Below, in pieces: positions 32,505 to 41,682 of a stretch of 64,000 nt of DNA. Position 1 is the stretch's first letter. The number at the start of each line of letters is the position of its first letter. The DNA is from Aneurinibacillus uraniidurans. GTDB lineage: Bacteria; Bacillota; Bacilli; Aneurinibacillales; Aneurinibacillaceae. Position numbers and translations under genes: made by a program. The stretch spans positions 2,020,501 through 2,084,500 of the forward strand of contig NZ_CP116902.1 of the NCBI RefSeq assembly GCF_028471905.1, read 5' to 3'. The notes under the pieces were generated by a model. It was not told where the DNA came from, did not search any database, and saw only the letters and a list, made by a program, of their open reading frames with translations.

Positions 32505-33176
32505 TTATACACTTGTTTCTTTCGCTGTCTCCTTTAGTTGTGCTAATTGTTTTTGTACCTCTTCTTGAACGGAAGGGTCAATTGCATAAGAAGAACTTGG
32601 CGAAATGTTTGATAGCCGGGTGTTAGCTTCTATTTCAGATTCCATCATAACAATTCGTTCTTCAGCACGAGCAAAGCCTCTGGCTATGTTGTCTGTATTC
32701 AAGGAAACGACTGCATTGTCTAGTTGTTTAAGCGATTGAGCTACATTAGCCCGGGAAAGCAACAGAAGTCTTTTGTGCTGTAATTCATTATATTGTTCTT
32801 TTAGCTGATTGATTTTTTCCTCCAGGAGGCTTGTTTGTCCTTTTATCATTTCATACTGCTCTTTATATAGACTTCTCTTTTTCTCCTGAAGCAGTTTTTC
32901 CTGAAGCGCCAGTGCTGCAATGTTGTCTTCTCCTTTTGTTACAGCAAGTTTTGCCTGACGCTCTCTTTTAGCCAGTACTTCCTCTGTGTCTATAATCAAT
33001 GCCAGCTGTCTTTTCTCAAGGAAGATTTGCTTCGCAAGAGCGTGCTGGCCTTTTGCGATTTCCTCCTCCATTTCCCTCATATATTGATTCAGCATACTAA
33101 TTGGATCTTCGACTTGATCAAGTACTTTATTTATCTCAGCCATTGTAATACTTTTAATTCGTTTTAAGATTCCCAT
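32505..33176 (-). CDS. pspA: PspA/IM30-family membrane-stress protein
   Basis: A 223-residue protein that is almost entirely long helix and coiled coil with high E, K, Q and L. The N-terminus MGILKRIKSITMAEINKVLDQ and VEDPISMLNQYMREMEEEI are the amphipathic membrane-binding helix and first hairpin helix of PspA/LiaH/Vipp1 proteins. These ESCRT-III-like proteins coat damaged membranes. It follows a small membrane-protein gene by 1 base, as LiaH follows LiaI, and both follow a TCS. The start is set by GGAGG 9 bases upstream. Confidence 0.9.
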   Translation of the reverse strand: MGILKRIKSITMAEINKVLDQVEDPISMLNQYMREMEEEIAKGQHALAKQIFLEKRQLALIIDTEEVLAKRERQAKLAVTKGEDNIAALALQEKLLQEKKRSLYKEQYEMIKGQTSLLEEKINQLKEQYNELQHKRLLLLSRANVAQSLKQLDNAVVSLNTDNIARGFARAEERIVMMESEIEANTRLSNISPSSSYAIDPSVQEEVQKQLAQLKETAKETSV

Positions 33177-33177
33177 C

Positions 33178-33564
33178 TTATTGTTCCTCCTTAGGTTTGT
33201 TTTGATTTTTCTCCCATTCATCCAGAAAGTCTGTCTGTGCATGGTTAGCAGAATAAGTATGGTAGAAAACAGGTTCTCCCATCGCTGAATGCTTGAGGGG
33301 ACGTTTTTTCCACAGCCATTTGCACAAGATCGCCGCAACAGCTACCCAAAGAGCAAGCCCTGCCGCAAATCTAATGAACTGAAACGCTCCCATAGGATGA
33401 GGGCCATACATAAAGCGAGCTTCATCTCGGCCATAGCCTGAATGAAAGTGATGCATGGCATGCATCCCATGTCCTCCTAAAAATCTCATACTCCATTGGA
33501 TCGCAAGTAGTGTGACAATCACTGCTACAATCCATAGGAAAACTTTCTTTCCTTTTGCTTTCAT
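33178..33564 (-). CDS. His/Met-rich two-helix membrane protein coupled to PspA
   Basis: A 128-residue protein. Helix 1 is about residues 8-26, then a loop with HGMHAMHHFHSG and FMYGPHPMG, then helix 2 at about 67-87 ending in basic CKWLWKKRP and a charged cytoplasmic tail. The loop, probably outside, holds many His and Met residues and could bind copper or another soft metal. I do not recognise the family. Its place directly before pspA suggests a membrane anchor or sensor partner for the PspA protein, like LiaI for LiaH, although the sequence is different. The start MKAKGKK follows GAGGAGGATG. Confidence 0.7.
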   Translation of the reverse strand: MKAKGKKVFLWIVAVIVTLLAIQWSMRFLGGHGMHAMHHFHSGYGRDEARFMYGPHPMGAFQFIRFAAGLALWVAVAAILCKWLWKKRPLKHSAMGEPVFYHTYSANHAQTDFLDEWEKNQNKPKEEQ

Positions 33565-33644
33565 TGTTTCATCCTCCTCTTGCTTGTCCTTCCGATGAAT
33601 TTGATTATAGGAAAGAAAAAAGAAAAAACGGTGAAAATCAATCG

Positions 33645-33684
33645 AGTAGAAAAAAGAAAAGCGCAGCACGTAACGGCTGCGCTT
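33645..33684 (-). terminator. Terminator between the TCS and the PspA unit
   Basis: AAGCGCAGC (33659-33667) with GCTGCGCTT (33676-33684) and a T-rich stretch on the minus strand. It separates the TCS transcript from the downstream membrane-protein/pspA pair. Confidence 0.75.
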
Positions 33685-33720
33685 CAACATATAGAAAAAC
33701 CAGTGTTTTTTGTATGTTGA

Positions 33721-35130
33721 CTATCCATTTGCGTATCTAAGAGGAATTCTAACTGTAAATCTACTTCCTTTCCCGGGTGTACTGGAAACCTGAATCGTCC
33801 CATGATGAGCTTTCACAATCCATTTGGCAATGGATAGACCAAGACCTGTGCCGCCCAGCTGTCGGGATCTATTTTTATCGACCCTGTAAAACCGATCAAA
33901 GATACGGCCCTGTTCCTCTAGTGGAATGCCGCTGCCTGTATCCTGTACAACGATCTGCAGCGCCGGCTGTTTTTCATGTGTATCAGCAGAGAGGGTCACT
34001 TTCACTTCCCCTCCATTTGGTGTATATTTAATCGCATTATCCAGCAGGATATAAAGCAGCTGCTTAATTCGTTCCTGATCGCCATAAACCAGCAGTTCAG
34101 AAGGGGCGGTCAATTGCAGGTTCATTTCTTTAGAATGAGCAAGGGTCTGAGTAGACGCCACCAGCTGTTCAGCAGGAAGGACCAAGTCGAAGCGTTCATA
34201 TTGCAAATCAGCAGCACCTGAATCGGAGCGCGCCAGTGTTAATAAATCGCTAACCAGTTTGGTCATTCGTTTAATTTCACCCTGCATATTGCCCAATACC
34301 TTTCGAGAAAAATCCGACAGATGCTCCTCTTCCATTTTAAAAACATCAAGCGACGAGTTCAGAATACTGAGCGGTGTTCTGAGTTCGTGGGAAACATCCG
34401 CCACAAGTTCCCGCTGCCGTTCAAAGGATTTGCGAATCGGAATCATGGCTCGTCTAGACATAAAATAACTAAGCAAGAAGGCAATCCCTAAAAATAAAAT
34501 CCCTAGCGTCACTAGAATGATAAGCAGCCGGTGGCTTAACTCATAGTAAAAAGAAACATCTTTCCCGGTATAAAAAACTCCTACTAGCTGGTCGCCTTGA
34601 TAAATCGCCCGCCCGGTCATCATCAAATCAATCGGATGTCTTTCCTCTTGAGGTGGTGGCCCCAAGTGAGCTTCATGAGGCCCCTGATGTCTTTTCGGAT
34701 GAATCAGCATCGTTTCATAACGGATTTCGTTTGATTGAGGAATCCATCCTTGCAGGGCATGAAAAATGTCCGGTTGGAGCCGCTCGATGACAGCCTTCCC
34801 AAAAATCATCTGTCCTTTTGGATCCACGATCTCATAAAAGAATTGGTTTCCACTTTCCTGGAGCGCATTGATATTATCCAACTCTTCCGGACTAAGTTTG
34901 CCGTCCTGTAACGCATTCGTAAGTACGCTCGCCTGCTGGTCAGCAAGCAGCTGCAATTGCTGCTCCTGCTCGTGAGAAATTGTCGTGTTCACCAAAAAAT
35001 AAACAATCGTAATAAATAGTGTAAGAAAAACCATAAGTAAGGCGCTGTATTGAAAGGTTAGTCGATTTTGCGTATGAACGAATAAATCCTTTTTCCAGTC
35101 TCGAATACGTGATCGTATATTATATATCAA
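33721..35130 (-). CDS. Sensor histidine kinase upstream of the PspA unit
   Basis: A 469-residue kinase: membrane helix 1 at about residues 30-50, an extracytoplasmic sensor of about 130 residues with a His/Pro-rich stretch (HPKRHQGPHEAHLGPPPQEE, about 143-162), helix 2 at about 200-222, a short linker, then an H-box DVSHELRTPL with His near 248 and a HATPase domain with LLDNAIKYT, DTGSGIPLEEQ and GTGLGLSI. It overlaps the regulator gene by 11 bases. The probable start is TTG. The His-rich sensor loop resembles in composition the loop of the small membrane protein downstream, which hints at a shared metal or envelope signal. Confidence 0.9.
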   Translation of the reverse strand: MIYNIRSRIRDWKKDLFVHTQNRLTFQYSALLMVFLTLFITIVYFLVNTTISHEQEQQLQLLADQQASVLTNALQDGKLSPEELDNINALQESGNQFFYEIVDPKGQMIFGKAVIERLQPDIFHALQGWIPQSNEIRYETMLIHPKRHQGPHEAHLGPPPQEERHPIDLMMTGRAIYQGDQLVGVFYTGKDVSFYYELSHRLLIILVTLGILFLGIAFLLSYFMSRRAMIPIRKSFERQRELVADVSHELRTPLSILNSSLDVFKMEEEHLSDFSRKVLGNMQGEIKRMTKLVSDLLTLARSDSGAADLQYERFDLVLPAEQLVASTQTLAHSKEMNLQLTAPSELLVYGDQERIKQLLYILLDNAIKYTPNGGEVKVTLSADTHEKQPALQIVVQDTGSGIPLEEQGRIFDRFYRVDKNRSRQLGGTGLGLSIAKWIVKAHHGTIQVSSTPGKGSRFTVRIPLRYANG

Positions 35131-35794
35131 GTTTATATCCCACCCCGCGAATGCTTTGAATCATGTCCTTTTGACCATGTGCATGTAATTTCTTGCGAAG
35201 CAGTTTAACCGTAGCGTCAATGGTTTTTATACCTGCATCAGAGTCATATCCCCATATTCTGTCGTAAATGATCTCACGCGACAGCACTTGTCCTTTATTA
35301 CGAACTAGTAAATCTAATAGCTGAAATTCCCGGGGCGTTAATAGAATTTCTTCCTCGCCGTACGAGACCGTACGATTGGTAAGATTGACAGTAATATTTT
35401 GTATCTGAACGATTTGTTCCTGAATCGGAGCGTAGTTGCGCCGGTTTAGTGCGCGTATTCTCGCAAGCAGCTCGTCCACTTCAAACGGTTTCACTAAATA
35501 GTCATCTGCTCCCGCATCCAATCCAATGATCCGATCCTGGAGCGCGTCTTTTGCCGTTAACATCATGATGGCGCCTGAATATCCTTCTTCCCGTAGACGG
35601 CTGCACACCCGAACCCCTTCTTCGCCTGGAAGCATCCAGTCCAAAATAAGTAGATCATAATGAGAACCTGCAGCATAATCGTATGCATCATCTCCCTGCG
35701 TCACCCATTCTACTTGATAACCCCCTTTTTGTTTCAAAAGATGAGTAATCAGTTCACCTAAAAGCAGATCATCTTCCGCCAATAAAATATTCAA
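35120..35794 (-). CDS. OmpR-family response regulator upstream of the PspA unit
   Basis: A 224-residue regulator with acidic residues 7-9, phospho-acceptor Asp52 in LLILDWMLPGEEG, MLTAKD and LVKPFEVDELL, then a winged helix with KTIDATVKLLRKKL and SIRGVGYKLDI. The start is taken as TTG (35794), 8 bases after AAGGAG; a GTG three codons earlier abuts the ribosome site and is less likely. It is the first gene of the TCS operon; its probable targets are the small membrane protein and pspA downstream. Confidence 0.9.
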   Translation of the reverse strand: MNILLAEDDLLLGELITHLLKQKGGYQVEWVTQGDDAYDYAAGSHYDLLILDWMLPGEEGVRVCSRLREEGYSGAIMMLTAKDALQDRIIGLDAGADDYLVKPFEVDELLARIRALNRRNYAPIQEQIVQIQNITVNLTNRTVSYGEEEILLTPREFQLLDLLVRNKGQVLSREIIYDRIWGYDSDAGIKTIDATVKLLRKKLHAHGQKDMIQSIRGVGYKLDI

Positions 35795-35894
35795 ACCAAA
35801 CACTCCTTAATATAAAACTGCGAACTGTGCCAACTTTATTGTTTTGCTATCTTTCGATTGTAAATGATTTTAGTGAAAAATGAGTTAAAAAACA

Positions 35895-35940
35895 AAAAGC
35901 CCATCCGTGGTTTTGGGTAATACAATCACGAATAGGCTGT
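35895..35940 (-). terminator. Imperfect hairpin behind the cyclase gene
   Basis: AAGCCCATCCGTGGTT pairs imperfectly with AATCACGAATAGGCT (35898-35938), with a T-run on the minus strand. It is the likely terminator of the cyclase gene, 46 bases past its stop. Confidence 0.6.
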
Positions 35941-35985
35941 TTAGGCAGTTTTGTATTCCTAACTAACGTATCACCATCCCGCCTT

Positions 35986-37863
35986 CTATCGGGCATCATT
36001 TCCTAAGTATTTTAACTTGTAATGACTTAACGCAAGTAAAGGCCAAATATAGCGATAACTGTGGTAATGAAAGTACGCGCCTCCCGGTAGCCCCGCTCCC
36101 GTCGGATAAGTCGTTGTCCAATCGTATTTATTCCCCGATCCAATCAAATACTGTATCCCTCGTTCAATCGCAGAAGTGGGTTCCTCTGAAACAGCAAGTA
36201 GAGCATCGACTGCCCATGCAGTTTGAGAGGGCGTACTAAACCCTAGTGGAACATATTTTTTAACAATATCACTCTTACAAGATTCGCCCCATCCTCCATC
36301 AGAATTTTGAGCCTTTATCAGCCACCGAACAGCTTTTTGAATCACAGGATGGTTGGGCGATATCCCTACAGCCTTCATTCCGGTAATCGCAGCCCACGTA
36401 CCATAAATATAGGAGATTCCCCAGCGACCATACCATGATCCATTCCCTTCTTGCTGTTTCATTAGCCACTGAACCCCTCGACTGATGGTAGGATAACGAA
36501 TATGTAGTCCTACATCATGTCCAAGAAACTGTAGCGTTCTCCCAGTTAAATCAGCGGACGAAGGATCCGTACCAATTGAATCGAACCCGCTGATGGAAAT
36601 CCATTTTGCTAGTTCTTTATCTACGTTCTTTTCAAATGCCGGCCATCCCCCATCGTCATTTTGCATGGACAGCACCCAGTTTACTCCACGATCCCAAGCC
36701 TGACGATAGCTTGGGTCCGCCTTGGCTAACGTACGGATCGCTCTTAGCGCTGCAGTGGTATCATCCACATCAGGATTTATCGTGTTGATATCCGAAAATC
36801 CCCATCCGCCTGGTGCAGCATGTGGGTTATGAATCATCCAATCTCCGTATTTTTTATGTTGTCGTGAAAGCAGGTACTGGCCAGCCTGTTGTATCGTCCT
36901 ACTTGAGCTAGGTACCCCGGCTTCTTGTAGAGCATAACTAAGTAATGCCGTGTCCCAAATGGTTGACGTAAAAATCTGCGTATGAATCTGTTCGGTTGGT
37001 TTACAAGCTAATGCTTTTAACCCGTTAATAGCATGTAAGATAACAGGATGTTTATCCGAATATCCCATTGCCAAAAAGGCGAAGATCATAAGAAAGGTTG
37101 AGCTGAAATAGCTGTATAAAGTTCCATCTGGTTCAATTCTCTCCAACATAAACTGTTCAGCACGACGTATAGCCACATTATGAATCTGATTAGGAAGATA
37201 AAGAAGATTGGTAACTCCAGATTCTATCAGCTCTAAAATTGAGCGATACTGTTTGGACGGTTGGTGTATACGTTGTGGCACGTTTATGTCTGATAGATCA
37301 GGCGTTCGTTGTGTTTTGATAAAAAATTTTCGGTCAGCCACAATTAGAATCGGTGCAACATGAACTCGGGCATACCCGACCAAATCAAAGAAATTAACAG
37401 GAAACGTCAAAGGAAGCAGCATAATTTCAGGTGGAAGTAGAGCATACTGCGACCATGAATATTGTCCTGTTAAGGCGAGCATCACTCTTGTAAGCAGATT
37501 TACCTCTGTAATGCCTCCCCTTGACAAGATAAAATGTCTGGCTGCCTGCATATTCTTGTCACTTTTCTTATGATAACCGGAAAAGAGCAGTGCATAGTAA
37601 GCCTCAACTGTAGCTGACAGATTTCCGCCCTCTTCATCATGAAATAACTTCCAGGCACCATTTTGCTCCTGTTTATCGACCAATCTTGCTGCTAATCTTC
37701 TTATTAAATCTTCATCATGAATGTTCAATGTTCGTAATAAGATGATCAGATAAGCATCTGTCATGACGCTGCCTTCTACACAATAGCGCCAGGACCCGTC
37801 ACGTACCTGTTGATTTTTTACTATGGTGATCATGCGATTGATTTCTGTTTCCACTTGATTCAA
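35986..37863 (-). CDS. sqhC: Squalene-hopene/sporulenol-type triterpene cyclase
   Basis: A 625-residue cyclase of the double alpha-barrel family. The protonating motif DVDD in INPDVDDTTAA lies near residue 365. Several QW repeats are visible, such as QNDDGGWPAF, QQEGNGSWYGRW, AQNSDGGWGES and the early QVRDGSWRY. Segments such as GGWGFSDINTINPD, SYALQEAGV and TLYSYFSS follow Bacillus subtilis SqhC (tetraprenyl-beta-curcumene cyclase, makes sporulenol, about 632 residues) more closely than Alicyclobacillus squalene-hopene cyclase. Products may be sporulenol, hopene or both. It is membrane-associated without a membrane helix. The start is probably TTG (8 bases after AAGGAG), with GTG three codons upstream as the alternative. 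Confidence 0.85.
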   Translation of the reverse strand: MNQVETEINRMITIVKNQQVRDGSWRYCVEGSVMTDAYLIILLRTLNIHDEDLIRRLAARLVDKQEQNGAWKLFHDEEGGNLSATVEAYYALLFSGYHKKSDKNMQAARHFILSRGGITEVNLLTRVMLALTGQYSWSQYALLPPEIMLLPLTFPVNFFDLVGYARVHVAPILIVADRKFFIKTQRTPDLSDINVPQRIHQPSKQYRSILELIESGVTNLLYLPNQIHNVAIRRAEQFMLERIEPDGTLYSYFSSTFLMIFAFLAMGYSDKHPVILHAINGLKALACKPTEQIHTQIFTSTIWDTALLSYALQEAGVPSSSRTIQQAGQYLLSRQHKKYGDWMIHNPHAAPGGWGFSDINTINPDVDDTTAALRAIRTLAKADPSYRQAWDRGVNWVLSMQNDDGGWPAFEKNVDKELAKWISISGFDSIGTDPSSADLTGRTLQFLGHDVGLHIRYPTISRGVQWLMKQQEGNGSWYGRWGISYIYGTWAAITGMKAVGISPNHPVIQKAVRWLIKAQNSDGGWGESCKSDIVKKYVPLGFSTPSQTAWAVDALLAVSEEPTSAIERGIQYLIGSGNKYDWTTTYPTGAGLPGGAYFHYHSYRYIWPLLALSHYKLKYLGNDAR

Positions 37864-37982
37864 ACCACTCACTCCTTTTCTCGCGATGGTCAGTCTACAT
37901 AATACGGAGCAAGGAAATAGATTGATTTTTTCGGGACGTTTATTCTCAGTTTTTATTGTATGAGAAGAATAAAAAAAGAAGG

Positions 37983-38021
37983 CCTATATTCTTGCCGTCA
38001 GTTTTACGACCAGAATATAGG
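37983..38021. terminator. Hairpin in the divergent cyclase/COG4705 intergenic region
   Basis: CCTATATTCT (37983-37992) pairs with AGAATATAGG (38012-38021), followed by ATTTTTAGG on the plus strand and preceded by A-runs. It lies between divergent genes, where a terminator is not expected; it could be a relic or part of the leader of the plus-strand gene. Confidence 0.4.
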
Positions 38022-38138
38022 ATTTTTAGGTATTTAATCTATGTTTACAGTAAATATTGTTTTGGTGTAACATGTTTTTGGGAGCTGAAGCAGTGATTTT
38101 TTGTAAAGGTCGGGGTATTGAGAGGAAAGAGTTAGCCT

Positions 38139-38933
38139 ATGAATAAGTCTTTATCGGGCAAGTTGCATCGCGAGCGCTCGATCTTTACCAAGGTTCCGGA
38201 AATTACGGCCTTCTTCTGGATCACCAAGGTGCTGACCACTGGAATGGGCGAGGTGTTCTCTGATTATCTCGTCAACCATATCAACCCGATACTTGCGGTA
38301 GCTCTCGGGGGGATTGGGCTAGTAGTCTCGTTGATTCTGCAGTTCTCAGTCCGCCGATATGTAGCATGGATCTACTGGTTAGTCGTTATTATGGTAAGTA
38401 TATTTGGGACGATGGCGGCCGATGTTGTGCACGTTGTCCTAGGCATTCCATACCTTGTATCAACTACGTTCTTTGTGGTGGCGCTGGCCATCATTTTCGT
38501 TGTCTGGTATACGATCGAGAAAACCTTATCTATACACAGTATCTATACTTTTCGTTCGGAGGCTTTTTACTGGTGCACCGTACTGGCAACGTTCGCACTC
38601 GGAACAGCTGCAGGAGATATGACTGCCGCAACCATGCACTTGGGCTACTTCGGCTCCGGGGTGCTGTTTGCCGTCTTGCTTGCGATCCCTGCTCTAGGAT
38701 ATTTGTTTGGTCTAAATAAAATTGTCGCGTTCTGGTTCGCCTACATTATGACGCGTCCGGTAGGTGCCTCATTTTCCGACTGGATATCAGTGCCTCATAG
38801 TCGTGGCGGTATTGGCCTGGGTGAAGGCCCGGTCAGCCTCTGCCTAACGATCATCATCGTTGTCCTTGTCGGGTACCTGACTATTACCCACAAAGATGTT
38901 AAGGATGAACCCGCCCCGTCACAAACGTTGTAG
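38139..38933 (+). CDS. COG4705 polytopic membrane protein (paralogue 1)
   Basis: A 264-residue membrane protein with about eight helices in four similar pairs. Each pair carries a G-x5-D element: GMGEVFSDYL, FGTMAADVV, LGTAAGDMT and RPVGASFSDWIS. This is the pattern of the uncharacterised COG4705 membrane family. Two more copies lie near 46 and 49 kb. Its codons are visibly richer in G and C than the neighbouring genes, which suggests separate acquisition. The ribosome site GAGAGGAAAG lies about 10 bases before ATG. It is monocistronic with its own terminator. No function is established. Confidence 0.78.
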   Translation: MNKSLSGKLHRERSIFTKVPEITAFFWITKVLTTGMGEVFSDYLVNHINPILAVALGGIGLVVSLILQFSVRRYVAWIYWLVVIMVSIFGTMAADVVHVVLGIPYLVSTTFFVVALAIIFVVWYTIEKTLSIHSIYTFRSEAFYWCTVLATFALGTAAGDMTAATMHLGYFGSGVLFAVLLAIPALGYLFGLNKIVAFWFAYIMTRPVGASFSDWISVPHSRGGIGLGEGPVSLCLTIIIVVLVGYLTITHKDVKDEPAPSQTL

Positions 38934-38954
38934 TAACCTTTTTATTGCTTGTCT

Positions 38955-38984
38955 AAGGCATAGACTGTCGTCTATGCCTTTTTT
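38955..38984 (+). terminator. Terminator of COG4705 paralogue 1
   Basis: A perfect 11-bp stem AAGGCATAGAC-TGTC-GTCTATGCCTT followed by TTTT. Confidence 0.9.
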
Positions 38985-39102
38985 GCTGAACAATAAACAC
39001 TTATAGTACGAACATATCCTCCCACAGATACATTAATAATTCGTAATAATGGCTTAATCACGTAAAATTTAAGTAAATAGCAGTAAAGGCCCGGTACTTT
39101 AA

Positions 39103-39111
39103 TGCTATAAT
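39103..39111 (+). promoter_or_regulatory. Extended -10 promoter of the chemoreceptor gene
   Basis: TG-C-TATAAT is a consensus extended -10 about 50 bases before the start codon. No good -35 is present, which extended -10 promoters tolerate. A sigma-D motif was looked for and not found. Confidence 0.5.
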
Positions 39112-39162
39112 CTAAAGCACATACACTACATACTTTACTTGCTTTTCTGGAGGAATCGTTCT

Positions 39163-41211
39163 ATGAAATTGACTAGCATTAAAATGCGTACAATGGTTTC
39201 GATATTGCCCCTTACCATTGTTACACTACTTATCATCGTAGTTATCTCCTATTCTTATTCGCGATCACTTATCGAACAAGAAATCAATCAAAAAATGGAA
39301 AATCAAATGGCAAGTGTCAGTAACGAATTACAAATCAGAATTACTGCTCATAGTACGGTAACAAGAGGACTTGCTCGTGCTATTGAAGCAGCCCCTACCT
39401 CATTAACCCCTCCCCAATATACTGCACTATTAAAAAATAGCTTATCACTCAGTTCTGATACTTTCGGTACAGGCGTTTTCTTTGAACCGAATAAATACCG
39501 TCCAAATCTGAAGTATTTCTCCTATTATGCATATCGGACTGGTGACAAGGTAACCGTTACAGATGAATATAGCGATCCAAAATACGACTATCCAAGTCAA
39601 GATTGGTATAGTAGGGGCAAAAATTCTCCTCAAGCCATTGTGTACTCACCTCCATATTTCGATACCTCTACGAATGTGACAATGGTAACGGCGACTGCCC
39701 CATTTTATGATCAAAATAAAAATTTCCTTGGTGCAGCAACAGGTGATATCGATATTACAGAACTACAAAAAATAATACGTAACACAAAAGTTGGGAATAC
39801 AGGCTGGGCATTCTTAGTCGATAATACAGGAACGTATCTAACAAATCCCGACGAAAAAAAAGTAATGAAAACAAAACTTGCACAAGATCCAAACAAATCA
39901 TTAGCTTCGCTTTCCACGCAAATGGCTAATGAAAAAAATGGACATTCTGTTTTTGAAGATAGGAACGGGAAAAATCAGATTTTTTTCACTCGGATCCCAC
40001 AAACAGATTGGGTACTTGCGCTGGTGATGCCTGAGCATGAATTATTCTCACCACTGCAATCATTGACCAAAACCCTTGCTGCGGTGAGTGTAATTGCGAT
40101 TCTGATCATCATTGCTGTAATTCTGTTATATAGTCGCTACATTACGTCTAACATTACACGCATTAATCATCTATCAAAAGTAATGTCTACTGGAGATTTT
40201 ACGCAAACGGTCGAAACCGATTCTGTTGATGAATTTGGACAAATGGCAGATAACTTCAATGACATGACAACAAAGGTTCGTGATATGATGCTCCAGGTAG
40301 CAAATAATTCACACCATGTTGCCTCAACTTCCGAGCAATTAACAGCTAGTGCTGAGCAAACGAGCAAAGCAACCGAACAAATTTCCGAAGCCATTCAACA
40401 GGTTGCTGCTGGTGCGGATACACAATCTGGTATTGTTACCACTACTCATACCATCGTAACGCGTGTATCCGATGACATACAGCAAATTACAGATCGTGTC
40501 CATGAAGTTAGCAAAGCATCTCAACACGCTGCACAGACATCGATCAGTGGTAGTCAAATCGTCGAAACTGCTCGTGCACATATGAATCTGATAAACGAAA
40601 AAGTTCAGCATTCTGACGATGTTATCCATGCACTCGGTCAAAAATCGGAAGAAATCGGAAAGATTGTATCGCTTATCACTTCAATTGCTGGACAAACAAA
40701 TTTACTAGCGCTAAATGCCGCCATCGAAGCCGCCCGCGCTGGGGAACACGGACGTGGATTTGCCGTTGTTGCCGACGAAGTTCGTAAACTAGCTGAACAA
40801 TCCGCCCATGCGGCTGAGGACATTGGGGATTTAATTACCCACATTCAATCCGAGACAGAGAAAGCTGTGCAAGCCATGCAAGAAGGAAGTTCAGCTGTTA
40901 GTGAAGGAATAGGTATGGTCGACAATGCTTCTACAGCCTTTGAAGAAATTCGTACCGCTGTACAAGATGTATCGAGTCAAATTGAAAGGGTAACGGAAGT
41001 TGTTGCTCACATTCAAACGGACACACGACAAATGATCCAATCCATGGATGAGCTAACTGACATTTCCGAAGCGGCTGCTGAAAATACGCAGCATGTTGCC
41101 GCCGCTGTTGAAGAACAAACTGCTTCTATGGAAGAAGTGGCATCTGCCTCTATTATGCTCTCTAAAATGGCTGAAGAGCTACATGAGGTGATCAATCGTT
41201 TTAAGATATAA
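39163..41211 (+). CDS. Methyl-accepting chemotaxis protein with dCache sensor
   Basis: A 682-residue receptor: membrane helix 1 (about residues 10-32), a long extracellular dCache_1-type sensor (about 35-300, with [20 protein letters not shown] and [13 protein letters not shown]), membrane helix 2 (about 305-328), HAMP (about 330-382), then the cytoplasmic signalling domain with the hairpin tip [32 protein letters not shown] region (about 505-535). The dCache fold in Bacillales commonly senses amino acids or other small organics; the ligand is unknown. The start MKLTSIK follows GGAGGA. It is monocistronic with a terminator right behind the stop. Confidence 0.93.
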   Translation: MKLTSIKMRTMVSILPLTIVTLLIIVVISYSYSRSLIEQEINQKMENQMASVSNELQIRITAHSTVTRGLARAIEAAPTSLTPPQYTALLKNSLSLSSDTFGTGVFFEPNKYRPNLKYFSYYAYRTGDKVTVTDEYSDPKYDYPSQDWYSRGKNSPQAIVYSPPYFDTSTNVTMVTATAPFYDQNKNFLGAATGDIDITELQKIIRNTKVGNTGWAFLVDNTGTYLTNPDEKKVMKTKLAQDPNKSLASLSTQMANEKNGHSVFEDRNGKNQIFFTRIPQTDWVLALVMPEHELFSPLQSLTKTLAAVSVIAILIIIAVILLYSRYITSNITRINHLSKVMSTGDFTQTVETDSVDEFGQMADNFNDMTTKVRDMMLQVANNSHHVASTSEQLTASAEQTSKATEQISEAIQQVAAGADTQSGIVTTTHTIVTRVSDDIQQITDRVHEVSKASQHAAQTSISGSQIVETARAHMNLINEKVQHSDDVIHALGQKSEEIGKIVSLITSIAGQTNLLALNAAIEAARAGEHGRGFAVVADEVRKLAEQSAHAAEDIGDLITHIQSETEKAVQAMQEGSSAVSEGIGMVDNASTAFEEIRTAVQDVSSQIERVTEVVAHIQTDTRQMIQSMDELTDISEAAAENTQHVAAAVEEQTASMEEVASASIMLSKMAEELHEVINRFKI

Positions 41212-41215
41212 TGGC

Positions 41216-41246
41216 GAAAAGCCTCCCACTATCTGGGAGGCTTTTC
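41216..41246 (+). terminator. Terminator of the chemoreceptor gene
   Basis: A perfect 13-bp stem GAAAAGCCTCCCA / TGGGAGGCTTTTC (41216-41228 with 41234-41246). Confidence 0.9.
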
Positions 41247-41271
41247 ACTATCTCTTTCGTTCGTCAACTTT

Positions 41272-41484
41272 TTATTCATCACGATGCCCATATGAATGGT
41301 AATGATGTGGATAGTAAGGATATGGTGGGTAGTATGGATATGGTGGATATGGCGGGTATGGCGGGTAGTACGGATACGGGTAATAATAAGGTGGATAGTA
41401 AGGATAAGGTCGAGGACGTGGGTAATAGTAATACGGACGCTCCTCTATTTGCTGTTCCACATTAACAGGTACATATTCCTGCAT
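41272..41484 (-). CDS. Tyr/Pro-rich low-complexity small protein
   Basis: A 70-residue protein with a good ribosome site (AGGAGG, 8 bases before ATG). Residues 1-15 are ordinary (MQEYVPVNVEQQIEE); residues 17-62 are almost only Tyr and Pro with a few Arg and His, in repeating YPPYPP and PYPYYP units; the end is HYHSYGHRDE. Such Tyr-rich proteins are seen among spore-coat and crosslinked surface proteins, where tyrosines can be oxidatively crosslinked, but no family was recognised. It is monocistronic, convergent with the chemoreceptor. Open frames on the plus strand here are side effects of the repeat. Confidence 0.7.
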   Translation of the reverse strand: MQEYVPVNVEQQIEERPYYYYPRPRPYPYYPPYYYPYPYYPPYPPYPPYPYYPPYPYYPHHYHSYGHRDE

Positions 41485-41612
41485 TTTTATTTCCTCCTAT
41501 TATCTTGTATAGAGATCATCATCTACATTACCTGATATATGCCTATAGATAAAAAGTGGTGCTTGTGCACCAGGAATTATACAAACGTGAACCTCCATGT
41601 ATATAAAACAAA

Positions 41613-41653
41613 AAGCCTGCCAGATATTTAAAAAACATCGGATTGGCAGGCTT
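41613..41653 (-). terminator. Terminator of the biotin operon
   Basis: AAGCCTGCCA (41613-41622) pairs with TGGCAGGCTT (41644-41653), followed by TTTTGTTTT on the minus strand, about 30 bases past the bioI stop. Confidence 0.8.
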
Positions 41654-41682
41654 AGACGTTCCTATACTATTTTTTTGTGTTA

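Noticed and set aside
39061-39162. Sigma-D promoter before the chemoreceptor gene
   Set aside because: No TAAA-N15-GCCGATAT-like pair; only an extended -10 of sigma-A type is seen.
41211-41535. Plus-strand open frames over the Tyr/Pro-rich gene
   Set aside because: They are the reverse of a YP repeat, give low-complexity D/M/G/W/R/I proteins and have no ribosome site; the minus-strand frame has a good one.
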